A DNA stretch of 6,484 nt from a bacterium (GTDB lineage: Bacteria; Pseudomonadota; Gammaproteobacteria; Berkiellales; Berkiellaceae), in the NCBI GenBank assembly GCA_009927065.1, contig RFNU01000061.1:1-6484 (forward strand), written 5' to 3'. The position numbers and the translations under genes were made by a program. The notes beneath the pieces are model-generated. The model worked only from the letters and a program-made list of their open reading frames with translations, was not told the DNA's origin and made no database searches. Shown here in pieces: positions 1 to 6,216 of this stretch (within the stretch, counting starts at the first letter, position 1; each line of letters opens with the position of its first letter).

Positions 1-1
1 G

Positions 2-595
2 TATGGAGATAACCCTGCTCCAAGAGAAGGTTTATTACAATTGACAGAATCTAAAGATTTAATCAATATTCATGCAATCTTAGAAAATTATCTTCATTCT
101 AAAAGTAATCTTTATAATATTGGTGAAATATCTGAGGCAGTTTTTTATTATAAAACAATTGAGCAAGCTAATTTGTTAGCTAAAGCGCTTGCTAGTCAAT
201 ACCCCAAATCAGAACAAATGGTCGTTGGTATTTCTGAGCTTTTAATTAATGCAGTTGAACATGGAAATTTAGAAATTACTTATAAAGACAAGACTGAACT
301 TCTTTCAACGAATTCATGGTTTGCTGAAATTGAGCGCAGACTGAACGATTCTGGTTACAGTAAAAGAAGGGTTACAGTTCATTTCAAGCGCACAGAAGAA
401 TCCATTAAGCTCTCTATAGCAGATGAAGGAAAAGGGTTTAACTGGCGTGAATTCGAACAACTCGATCCACGCCGTTTTCTCGCGACTCATGGCAGAGGTA
501 TTATGATGGCACGCTCATTATCTTTCCACTCAGTGACTTATAATGAAACGGGGAGCTCTGTTTTTACTGAGTTTTTTCTTCATGAAAAAATCTAA
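2..595 (+). CDS. ATP-binding (HATPase, RsbW/anti-sigma-like) protein, 5'-partial; possibly the tail of a response regulator
   Basis: The frame is open to the left edge, so the N-terminus is outside the window. A TTG at 41 would give 184 residues, but 13 in-frame codons without a stop precede it and no Shine-Dalgarno is seen there, so I treat it as internal. Residues are numbered from that TTG. The C-terminal half is a GHKL ATPase domain: N box ELLINAVEHGN (66-76), G1 box DEGKGF (128-133) and G2 box HGRGI (150-154). The short, phosphatase-free layout and the NAVEHGN form are typical of the RsbW/SpoIIAB serine-kinase and anti-sigma group, not of classical sensor kinases, because there is no HisKA dimerisation region. 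Related proteobacterial proteins often carry an N-terminal receiver domain; that is inference, since that part is not visible. The role is probably regulatory signalling in the cytoplasm. The TAA stop interlocks with the stop of the convergent korB. Confidence 0.85.
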   Translation, partial: YGDNPAPREGLLQLTESKDLINIHAILENYLHSKSNLYNIGEISEAVFYYKTIEQANLLAKALASQYPKSEQMVVGISELLINAVEHGNLEITYKDKTELLSTNSWFAEIERRLNDSGYSKRRVTVHFKRTEESIKLSIADEGKGFNWREFEQLDPRRFLATHGRGIMMARSLSFHSVTYNETGSSVFTEFFLHEKI

Positions 596-1527
596 TCACT
601 AATGCTCCATGTTAATAAATGCTCACAAGCTCTAGCAAAACTTCCTATAATCGGTTTTTGCGAACGCTGAACTTGGTAAATAGGGCGTTTTTCTTGATAA
701 ATCAGTCCAGTTACAATGGGTGATTGTAACTGCAAAAGCATCTGTGCATTAAGTTTAGACGCTTCATAGTATGAAGGCTCTTGATCCTGAGCCACATGCC
801 AACCATTCACATCTTGAACTAACGTATTATTTTGAGCAAAAATAATGGGCTCTTGTGGCCATACAGTACAAACATGGGGGTTGGTAGAATCTGCTTTCCC
901 CACCTGCCCAAACGCACCATCATTAAATATTGGACAATTTTGATAGATCTCAATCAGACTTGTTCCTTGATGCTCAAGACTAGCTTGTATAAGTCTCTGC
1001 ATGACAAGTCCATGGACATCAAAGCAACGACCAATCATACTTGCACCCGCAGCCAAGGCTACTGATAATGGATCGAGCGGATCTTCATGATGACCTAATT
1101 GAGATGTTTTAGTCATTTGTCCGTGCTGAGAAGTCGGCGATGCCTGACCTTTTGTTAAACCATAAACGCGATTGTTCATTAACAAGACAGTAACATTAAC
1201 ATTACGTCTAAGCATATGAAGTAAATGATGCAGTCCAATACTTAAACCATCTCCATCTCCGGTAATAATAATAACGGGTAAATCAGGTTTTGCGATAGCA
1301 ACACCTGTTGCAATACAAGGTGCTCTACCATGAATCGTGTGAAATCCATAACATGATAAATAATACGGCAAGCGAGATGCACAACCTATCCCTGAGATCA
1401 CAACGACTTCACTCGGCGATAAATGCATGCGTTCTAACGTCGCTTGAAGATATTTTAAAATAGCGTAATCACCACAACCGGGACACCAACGAACTGTTTG
1501 TTCGTTAGCAAATGCTTGAGCCGACAT
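592..1527 (-). CDS. korB: 2-oxoacid:ferredoxin oxidoreductase, beta subunit
   Basis: This is the thiamine-diphosphate subunit of a two-subunit 2-oxoacid (2-oxoglutarate/pyruvate) ferredoxin oxidoreductase. The enzyme decarboxylates a 2-oxoacid to the acyl-CoA and passes electrons through a 4Fe-4S cluster to ferredoxin in the cytoplasm. Visible motifs are CPGCGD (15-20), GIGC (46-49), HGRAP (66-70), and the ThDP/Mg motif GDGDG (90-94) followed by MNNRVYGLTKGQ (117-128). Cys15, Cys18, Cys49 and Cys198 match in spacing the four cluster ligands of the Sulfolobus-type enzyme (Cys12, 15, 46, 197), so the cluster should be intact. At 311 residues it is within the family range. The ATG at 1527 has a strong Shine-Dalgarno and lies inside the 3' end of korA, so translation is probably coupled. 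Substrate preference (2-oxoglutarate or pyruvate) cannot be read with certainty; the symbol follows the family name. Confidence 0.93.
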   Translation of the reverse strand: MSAQAFANEQTVRWCPGCGDYAILKYLQATLERMHLSPSEVVVISGIGCASRLPYYLSCYGFHTIHGRAPCIATGVAIAKPDLPVIIITGDGDGLSIGLHHLLHMLRRNVNVTVLLMNNRVYGLTKGQASPTSQHGQMTKTSQLGHHEDPLDPLSVALAAGASMIGRCFDVHGLVMQRLIQASLEHQGTSLIEIYQNCPIFNDGAFGQVGKADSTNPHVCTVWPQEPIIFAQNNTLVQDVNGWHVAQDQEPSYYEASKLNAQMLLQLQSPIVTGLIYQEKRPIYQVQRSQKPIIGSFARACEHLLTWSISD

Positions 1528-3325
1528 ATGCGTCCTCCTCCTTTAAAGCATTGAACCATGCAATAAATTGTTTAATATTAATGTTATAACCGTTGGTTTG
1601 ACTATAAGAAAGAATTCGAGGATGTTGCGAAAAACTTCTCAGATAACGAGCAAGCTGCTCTTGCGCTAACTCAATTGTAATGACGACATCATAATCAGTC
1701 ACGATGTTCCAAAAATTAGAAGGTAAAGGATAAATTGTGCGTAATTTTATTTGTGTTATATCATCCCATTTTTCTTGAAAAAGCATTTCTTCAACTGGAC
1801 CACAAGGACATCCATAGGTAATAAAAATAAACCGCTTTTTCTTTACAGCTAATGGCTCAGGAAGTTCAATGGCTAAATGTTCTAATTTTGCTCGACGTAA
1901 CTCATTCATGAATTGATGATTGTCAGGATCGTAGGAAATATCTCCAGTACGATGCTGTTTTTCTAAACCACCTATTCGATGCGCAGCACCAGATGTTCCT
2001 GGAATAATCCAAGGACGGGCACCATGCTGATTACGAGCATAAGGTGCAATGATCTCACCTTCTTGATGTTCATAATACGGCAAGACTTCATGAATAATCT
2101 TTTGATCATCCAGTGCAATTTGACAAGATCCTTGCGCTAATGTTGCGTCTGATAAAATAATCACCGGGGTCATCGCTTTCATGGCCCAGCGAAACGCCAA
2201 TGTTAGAATATCAAGGCAATCACCAGAAGAACACGGGGCTAAAACTGGCACCGGGCACTCTCCATGCCGACCATATAAAGCAGCCAATAAATCCGCTTGC
2301 TCTGTTTTAGTAGGCATGCCTGTTGAAGGCCCAGCACGCTGGACGTTAATAATCACCAAGGGCAACTCTGCCATCACTCCAAGACCTATCATTTCACTTT
2401 TCAGGTCAAATCCTGGGCCTGATGTGCATGTCACTGCTAATGAGCCAGCATAACTCGCTCCTAAAGCAATACCGGCAGCAGCAATTTCATCCTCAGCTTG
2501 GACAGTATGGACATGGCAATCTTCCCAGCTCTGAGCATAATGTAAAATATCGGAGGCAGGAGTGATAGGATACCCCGCAAGAACAACCGGATGCTGCCAT
2601 CGTTCAGCTGCTTGAATACAACCCAAGGCTATAGCCTGATTGCCTGTCAATTGAATATACTGCCCCGTCGGCAAGTTAGCTTTAGGTAATATTTTTTGCA
2701 AAACAGAAAGCTCTAACGTTTCGCCCAAATGAAATCCTGCCTGTAAACAAGCAAGAGAAGCATCAATCAGCTTAGGTTTTTTAGAAAATCGTTGAGTTAA
2801 CCACTGCTCTGCTGGTTCTAATGTTAATCCATGCAACCATAAAACCAGACCTAATGCTGTCATATTACGATTTTTTTTTGCTTGAGTATGAGTGGTCACT
2901 AAAGAAGCACATGCATCTATCGTCAATTTTGTTAATGGCAGAGGAATTTTAGTACGATGATCATTTAATAAAGGATCGTTTTGGTAACCTGCTTTCGTTA
3001 AATCCTTACTTGTCCATTTATCTTGATCGTAAATAATCAGTGTATCAGGAGTGCATTTTGCTTGAACAACTGCATAAGCCGCTGGATTAAAAACAATAAT
3101 GCAATCAAAATATTCTCCAACGGTACTCATGGGACGAGAAGAAAAACATAATTGAAAGCCACTGACACCATGTCTCGTGCCAGCAGGAGCGCGAATCTCT
3201 GCAGGAAAATCAGTAGCTGTCTGCACCACATGTCCAAAATTTGCATGAGCAAATGTTAACTGATGACCAGCTAATTGAACTCCATCACCAGAGTCGCCAG
3301 CAATCATCACAACGCTAAAATCCAT
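1505..3325 (-). CDS. korA: 2-oxoacid:acceptor oxidoreductase, fused gamma-alpha subunit
   Basis: This is the large subunit of the ferredoxin-dependent 2-oxoacid oxidoreductase and the partner of KorB. Residues 1 to about 200 are the gamma domain, opening with IAGDSGDGVQLAG (8-20) and carrying FPAEIRAPAGT (40-50), the signature of the long fused class. From about 225 comes the alpha (pyrimidine-binding) domain: YPITPASD (252-259) is the YPITP motif that contacts the 2-oxoacid; TCTSGPGFDLKSE (299-311) and GPSTGMPTKTEQADL (332-346) are family hallmarks. A TSGAAHRIGGLEKQH linker region (444-458) precedes the C-terminal transketolase-like domain, which has the GCPCGPVEE segment (505-513). The length of 606 is normal and no key motif is missing. 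The ATG at 3325 has GAGGA 10 bases upstream. It overlaps korB by 23 bases in another frame, forming a two-gene operon. No ferredoxin gene is present in the window. Confidence 0.93.
   Translation of the reverse strand: MDFSVVMIAGDSGDGVQLAGHQLTFAHANFGHVVQTATDFPAEIRAPAGTRHGVSGFQLCFSSRPMSTVGEYFDCIIVFNPAAYAVVQAKCTPDTLIIYDQDKWTSKDLTKAGYQNDPLLNDHRTKIPLPLTKLTIDACASLVTTHTQAKKNRNMTALGLVLWLHGLTLEPAEQWLTQRFSKKPKLIDASLACLQAGFHLGETLELSVLQKILPKANLPTGQYIQLTGNQAIALGCIQAAERWQHPVVLAGYPITPASDILHYAQSWEDCHVHTVQAEDEIAAAGIALGASYAGSLAVTCTSGPGFDLKSEMIGLGVMAELPLVIINVQRAGPSTGMPTKTEQADLLAALYGRHGECPVPVLAPCSSGDCLDILTLAFRWAMKAMTPVIILSDATLAQGSCQIALDDQKIIHEVLPYYEHQEGEIIAPYARNQHGARPWIIPGTSGAAHRIGGLEKQHRTGDISYDPDNHQFMNELRRAKLEHLAIELPEPLAVKKKRFIFITYGCPCGPVEEMLFQEKWDDITQIKLRTIYPLPSNFWNIVTDYDVVITIELAQEQLARYLRSFSQHPRILSYSQTNGYNINIKQFIAWFNALKEEDAYVGSSIC
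1534..1544 (-). promoter_or_regulatory. Strong Shine-Dalgarno for korB inside korA
   Basis: On the minus strand the sequence reads AAAGGAGGAGG, two overlapping perfect Shine-Dalgarno cores, ending 6 bases before the ATG at 1527. The same bases encode the Lys-Glu-Glu near the end of KorA. This site fixes the korB start and suggests high or coupled translation to keep the two subunits in balance. Confidence 0.85.
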
Positions 3326-3354
3326 TCCTAAACTGTCCTCTGTCTTTTAGATCT

Positions 3355-3384
3355 AGTGTACCATGTCGATATAAACCGTGACAT
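3355..3384 (-). promoter_or_regulatory. Weak candidate sigma-70 promoter for korAB
   Basis: On the minus strand, ATGTCA (3384-3379, 4 of 6 to the -35 consensus), an 18-base spacer and TACACT (3360-3355, 4 of 6 to the -10 consensus) lie just upstream of korA. This would start transcripts roughly 20-25 bases before the ATG. It is the best match I found in the gap by eye, but hexamers this degenerate occur by chance in A+T-rich DNA. Confidence 0.22.
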
Positions 3385-3385
3385 A

Positions 3386-3393
3386 CCCCCCCC
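3386..3393. repeat. C8/G8 homopolymer tract upstream of korA
   Basis: Eight consecutive C on the plus strand (G8 on the korA sense strand) sit between the left end of the palindromic element and the candidate korA -35 hexamer. Runs of this length are prone to slipped-strand length change. Any effect on korAB expression is inference. Confidence 0.8.
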
Positions 3394-3428
3394 GACTAAA
3401 TTGCTAACGCAACTCTAGTGCGGGCCAG
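3394..3428 (+). repeat. Left terminal inverted repeat of the palindromic element
   Basis: It pairs with the reverse complement of 3735-3769 at 28 of 35 positions, including a perfect 14-base core AATTGCTAACGCAA (3399-3412). The TTGC-TAAC-GCAA inside it is itself a small palindrome and is followed by CTCTAG. The C8 tract abuts it on the outside. Confidence 0.65.
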
Positions 3429-3607
3429 TATCGTCTTTCGACGCATATTCAACAGTATGATCAAAACCATCAGGTGTAAGCATCGAAAAAAACCTTATGA
3501 AGTGATAGAGCAAGATGACTGAACATGACCTGTATACGCAAGATCGTTCGATCGGCAGTTATATCACTATCCATGGCCACCCAATTTTATCAAAAACTCA
3601 CGAAATA

Positions 3608-3657
3608 CTAGCATCTTGAATGTGAGTAAGGGAACATGCTCACTTTCAAGATACTAG
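3608..3657. repeat. Long imperfect inverted repeat, 19-base arms, 12-base loop
   Basis: The left arm CTAGCATCTTGAATGTGAG (3608-3626) and right arm CTCACTTTCAAGATACTAG (3639-3657) are complementary at 17 of 19 positions, around the loop TAAGGGAACATG. Both arms end in CTAG. The stem is long enough to form in RNA from either strand. No T-run follows on either side, so it is not a standard intrinsic terminator, though it could shield a 3' end of the upstream minus-strand transcript. Confidence 0.8.
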
Positions 3658-3674
3658 AGTACCCCTGAAGCTAG

Positions 3675-3695
3675 AGTTGCCGGCGCAACTGCGCC
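3675..3695. repeat. Overlapping GC-rich palindromes (alternative hairpins)
   Basis: AGTTGC-CGGC-GCAACT (3675-3690) is a perfect 6-base-arm palindrome with a 4-base loop. It shares bases with a second hairpin, GGCGC-AACT-GCGCC (3682-3695), so the two are mutually exclusive folds. In addition CTAGAGTTGC (3671-3680) is the exact complement of GCAACTCTAG (3409-3418) in the left terminal repeat, giving a third possible pairing. Confidence 0.65.
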
Positions 3696-3734
3696 TGAGC
3701 ACAAGATGGTCAGATTGCTGTTCATGGGTCGCAA

Positions 3735-3769
3735 GAGGCCCCCTCTAGCATTGCGTTAGCAATTGAGTC
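3735..3769 (-). repeat. Right terminal inverted repeat of the palindromic element
   Basis: It is the inverted partner of 3394-3428. It contains TTGC-GTTA-GCAA (3751-3762) and the CTAG at 3745-3748. Its inner part also folds locally: CGCAA (3730-3734) can pair with TTGCG (3751-3755) and GAGG with CCTC inside that, with TAGCA bulged. Confidence 0.65.
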
Positions 3770-3842
3770 TCATCAATGCTGAATAATCAATAGCGCCATA
3801 TGTGTTAACCGACTCTAAACAAAAACAATAGAGTGTTTACAT

Positions 3843-4871
3843 TTAATTTGGCGCTTTGACTAATCCGAAGAGAGAACTTATCTTGAGGGAAAGATTACTA
3901 CTTCTTCTTCTAGACCCTGTTGAACTGATATCAGAGCTTGCACTACTTTTTCTAGAACTAAACAAGCCTGAAGACTCTTGAGATTGAATCAGCATTTGAG
4001 TATGGGCAACCTGAGCGCATTCAGCTAAAGAAGCGTATAGTATCCGCCAATCAGTATCTTTTTGATGCTGAAATCGTAATGAAATGCTTTCTTTAAAGTT
4101 CATGTAGACTATCTCAGGAATAGAATCGGCATGTTCATGCAAAGTATTTTGATGATTTTTTGCAACTTTTTCAATTAAATTAATATCATGAAGGTATTCA
4201 GCATCGAGTGGCGAAACTGAATCTTTATAAAATTGGATAGCATGCAACATAATTTCGACATGCAACATTAATAATATATGCGAGGGAATAAAAGTGGTTT
4301 GCGGTAATTCTTTGAGTAAATTTATTCTTGACTCAAAGAGTTTAATCTGTTTTGAAGGAAAGAGCCACAACCACCAAGAACGCCAAAATGGTTGTTGCAA
4401 AAGATAATTTTGATAATGCAAAAATATCGTTCGCTGCGCTAGTCCATGTAATTGAATTAATTGCTGATGACTAGAAAGTTGTCGGTTTTTAACAAAGCTA
4501 TACCAATCTAAACATAAATCAAGTTGTTTTAACCATGGCTGATAATAATTATAAAAGAACTGTGAATGTTGAGGGACATCTGGAGCCCATTTTTCTAATA
4601 AACTTTTCAACTCATGTTGAAAGTGAGCGCAATACTCAAGCGTTGATCCTAGAGTATCAACAGTAGTGTTGCGTAACCTAAAATAATAATTTCTGGCAAT
4701 AAGCTGAGAAACCTGGCTCATGGCCAACGTTCTTTCGTCACAAGATTTTTTATTCAAAAACAAGCTGTTATAAATTGTGCCGAAAAGGCTTTTATCAAAT
4801 TCAATGGTATCATGCAACTGCTGGCCAATAAAATGAAAATATTCTGCTAACTGTCCTTCCAACTCTAGCAT
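3843..4871 (-). CDS. Unrecognised protein, helical, with a serine/arginine-rich C-terminal tail
   Basis: I do not recognise a family. The ORF could begin at a GTG (4874), but GGAG at 4881-4878 is 6 bases from the ATG at 4871 and only 3 from the GTG, so I choose the ATG (342 residues). There is no signal peptide. The body is rich in Leu, His, Gln and aromatic residues and looks helical. A hydrophobic patch, PFWRSWWLWLFPSK (about 161-174), and a segment around HILLMLHVEIMLHAIQF (198-214) could touch membrane or pack in a bundle; neither is a clear transmembrane helix. The last ~40 residues change character: about 16 serines in 35 residues with basic clusters (SSRKSS, SRRRSS), ending LKISSLFGLVKAPN, and are probably disordered. 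It lies 61 bases downstream of the rlmD-like gene on the same strand and may share its transcript. A secreted host-directed protein is conceivable, but that is conjecture. Confidence 0.8.
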   Translation of the reverse strand: MLELEGQLAEYFHFIGQQLHDTIEFDKSLFGTIYNSLFLNKKSCDERTLAMSQVSQLIARNYYFRLRNTTVDTLGSTLEYCAHFQHELKSLLEKWAPDVPQHSQFFYNYYQPWLKQLDLCLDWYSFVKNRQLSSHQQLIQLHGLAQRTIFLHYQNYLLQQPFWRSWWLWLFPSKQIKLFESRINLLKELPQTTFIPSHILLMLHVEIMLHAIQFYKDSVSPLDAEYLHDINLIEKVAKNHQNTLHEHADSIPEIVYMNFKESISLRFQHQKDTDWRILYASLAECAQVAHTQMLIQSQESSGLFSSRKSSASSDISSTGSRRRSSNLSLKISSLFGLVKAPN

Positions 4872-4877
4872 CACTTA

Positions 4878-4881
4878 CTCC
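4878..4881 (-). promoter_or_regulatory. Shine-Dalgarno deciding the start of the unknown gene
   Basis: GGAG on the minus strand, 6 bases before the ATG at 4871 but only 3 bases before the GTG at 4874. The spacing favours the ATG, which makes the protein one residue shorter than the longest open frame. Confidence 0.6.
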
Positions 4882-4932
4882 GATAACCATCGTACTTAAT
4901 GTTAGTGAAGGAAGAATAAAAGATCTAGAAAA

Positions 4933-6216
4933 CTAACGGCGTTTTAGCCAAATCATCGCTTCTAAATGAGGTGTAAAGGGAAACTGGTCAAAAATTTTTG
5001 CGCTTTCAATATAATACTCAGCATTCAATAAGACCTTGAGATCTCGAGCACAAGTGCTCAGATCACAAGAAACCATAATAATATGGTCCACGGATGTTTG
5101 AGCTAACTGCTGAGCCTGCTCATAAGCTCCGGCGCGAGGAGGATCAAGAATAACTACATCAAATTCATCAAGTTCTTGAGCCGTTAAAGGGTCTTTAAAT
5201 AAATCGCGTTTGATTACACTCCATTGATGTGATGATGCCTCTTGTAGTGCTGTTACTGATGGGCCATCACAATCAATACTGGTTACTACACCAAAGACAC
5301 GTGAAGGAAAAGAGAATGTACCCAATCCACAAAATAAATCTGCAATTTTTGCTTTAACTGGAAGCTCAGCGGCTTGTAGCCATTGGGTTAAAAGTCCAGA
5401 CATTGCCTGCTCCGATGCGAGAGAGGGCTGCAAAAAAGCTGCTGGAGGAAAAGCTATACGATGACCATGAAAGCTAATATACGGCTTTTCTCGCTCCAAC
5501 AAAAGCTCTTTAGCGGCACGTGTAACACGTGCGATATGATGTTGTATAGCAAATTGCCCCCACGCTTGCCAAAGATCATTTGTTAAATCTGTATGACGGA
5601 AACGATGCGGAGACCAGGATAAATCAATACCTGTTAATGTCTCAGTTAAATGAACAAAACCTTCAGCTCGCATAGGAACAATTGTTGCTAAAAAGACTTT
5701 GAGTGGTTCAAGTAGCTTATTCAACGATGGTGTTAAGAGAGGACACTGTTCAATACCTACTAAAAAATCAGAATGCTGAGCATAAAATCCTATTTTCATA
5801 CCAGCTCGTTCATGACGATAAGACAGCGAGACTCGACGGCGCTGCCCAGGTTGCCCCCAATAATGGACATCCATGTCAATATTCAGTCCATGTAGTTGAA
5901 ATGTTTTTTTAGCAAGATTTAATTTATACGATTGATAAGCCTCAACAGTTAAATGCTGCAAACTACAACCTCCACAGCGATCATAATAAGGACATATGGC
6001 TTCAGCTCTATCGGGAGAGGCTTGTATAATTTCTTTAATGCGCAAGGCACGCTGACGACCTCGGCGCCAATAAAGCTCTCCATCAATAATTTCATTCGGC
6101 AAAGCTTTGGGAACATAAATAGGCCCTTGCAAATCATCAAAGCGCCCTTCACCTTGTGCTTCAAGAGAATGAATTGTTACTCGTAAGAAAGATGGTGTAT
6201 TTGAGTTTGTCTCCAT
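4933..6216 (-). CDS. rlmD: 23S rRNA (uracil-5)-methyltransferase, RlmD-like, with TRAM domain and 4Fe-4S cluster
   Basis: This is an S-adenosylmethionine-dependent RNA methyltransferase of the TrmA/RlmC/RlmD family, expected to make 5-methyluridine in 23S rRNA. An N-terminal TRAM-type RNA-binding domain spans roughly 10-65. Cluster cysteines are Cys75, Cys81, Cys84 (CPYYDRCGGC) and Cys158, with nearly the E. coli RlmD spacing (81, 87, 90, 162). The SAM site is DLFCGLGTF (293-301), followed by the LDPPRAGA motif (357-364). The nucleophile is Cys384 in VSCDLSTCARD and the general base is Glu419 in PHLEAM; they are 35 apart, as Cys389 and Glu424 are in E. coli. TRAM plus cluster favours RlmD over TrmA (neither) or RlmC (no TRAM), but the exact target base in this lineage is uncertain. 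The usual Asn after the catalytic Cys is Asp. The length of 427 is normal. The ATG at 6216 has AAGG 6 bases upstream. Confidence 0.92.
   Translation of the reverse strand: METNSNTPSFLRVTIHSLEAQGEGRFDDLQGPIYVPKALPNEIIDGELYWRRGRQRALRIKEIIQASPDRAEAICPYYDRCGGCSLQHLTVEAYQSYKLNLAKKTFQLHGLNIDMDVHYWGQPGQRRRVSLSYRHERAGMKIGFYAQHSDFLVGIEQCPLLTPSLNKLLEPLKVFLATIVPMRAEGFVHLTETLTGIDLSWSPHRFRHTDLTNDLWQAWGQFAIQHHIARVTRAAKELLLEREKPYISFHGHRIAFPPAAFLQPSLASEQAMSGLLTQWLQAAELPVKAKIADLFCGLGTFSFPSRVFGVVTSIDCDGPSVTALQEASSHQWSVIKRDLFKDPLTAQELDEFDVVILDPPRAGAYEQAQQLAQTSVDHIIMVSCDLSTCARDLKVLLNAEYYIESAKIFDQFPFTPHLEAMIWLKRR

Larger units (their letters stand above)
3394..3769. repeat. Palindrome-rich non-coding element with imperfect terminal inverted repeats (MITE-like or structured repeat)
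   Basis: The 517 bases between korA and the next gene hold no convincing gene. About 376 bp of them are bounded by 35-base inverted repeats matching at 28 of 35 positions. Inside are a 19-base inverted repeat (3608-3657), three TTGC-N4-GCAA palindromes, smaller hairpins (CGTC/GACG at 3432-3443; GATCG/CGATC at 3542-3553; AGAGG/CCTCT at 3734-3746) and five CTAG tetramers. G+C counted by eye is about 45%, apparently a little above the flanking genes. No transposase is encoded. No target-site duplication is evident at these ends. It could be a non-autonomous mobile element, a composite of genomic palindromic repeats, or a structured RNA. It separates the unknown gene from korA, so it may also end the upstream transcript. 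I do not recognise the family. Confidence 0.6.

Noticed and set aside
832..1065. 77-codon plus-strand frame
   Set aside because: Antisense shadow of korB, which has full family motifs.
2181..2453. 90-codon plus-strand frame
   Set aside because: Antisense shadow of the conserved alpha domain of korA.
3515..3619. Short frame of 34 codons (ATG at 3515) preceded by another short frame ending at its start (GTG at 3418 to TGA at 3522)
   Set aside because: Both are very short, without a clear Shine-Dalgarno, and lie within the palindromic element; the second ends inside the arm of the long inverted repeat. They could be relics of a broken gene, but I recognise no family.
3394..3769. CRISPR array
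   Set aside because: The repeats are inverted and irregularly spaced; there are no regular direct repeats with equal spacers.
3812..3834. Stem ACTCTA/TAGAGT just past the end of the unknown gene as a terminator
   Set aside because: Only six A+T-rich pairs with an 11-base loop and no T-run after it on the minus strand; too weak to call.
3326..3842. tRNA, tmRNA, 6S, 4.5S or RNase P RNA in the long gap
   Set aside because: None of the conserved sequence signatures of these RNAs are present on either strand; the palindromes do not form a cloverleaf.
4872..4932. Separate promoter between rlmD and the unknown gene
   Set aside because: TTCACT on the minus strand resembles a -35, but the position 17 bases on reads TTATCG, which does not resemble a -10.
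5703..6186. Plus-strand frames at 5703-5912 and 5953-6186 and a minus-strand frame at 5949-6164
   Set aside because: All lie inside the rlmD coding region in other frames, and rlmD is strongly supported by motifs.
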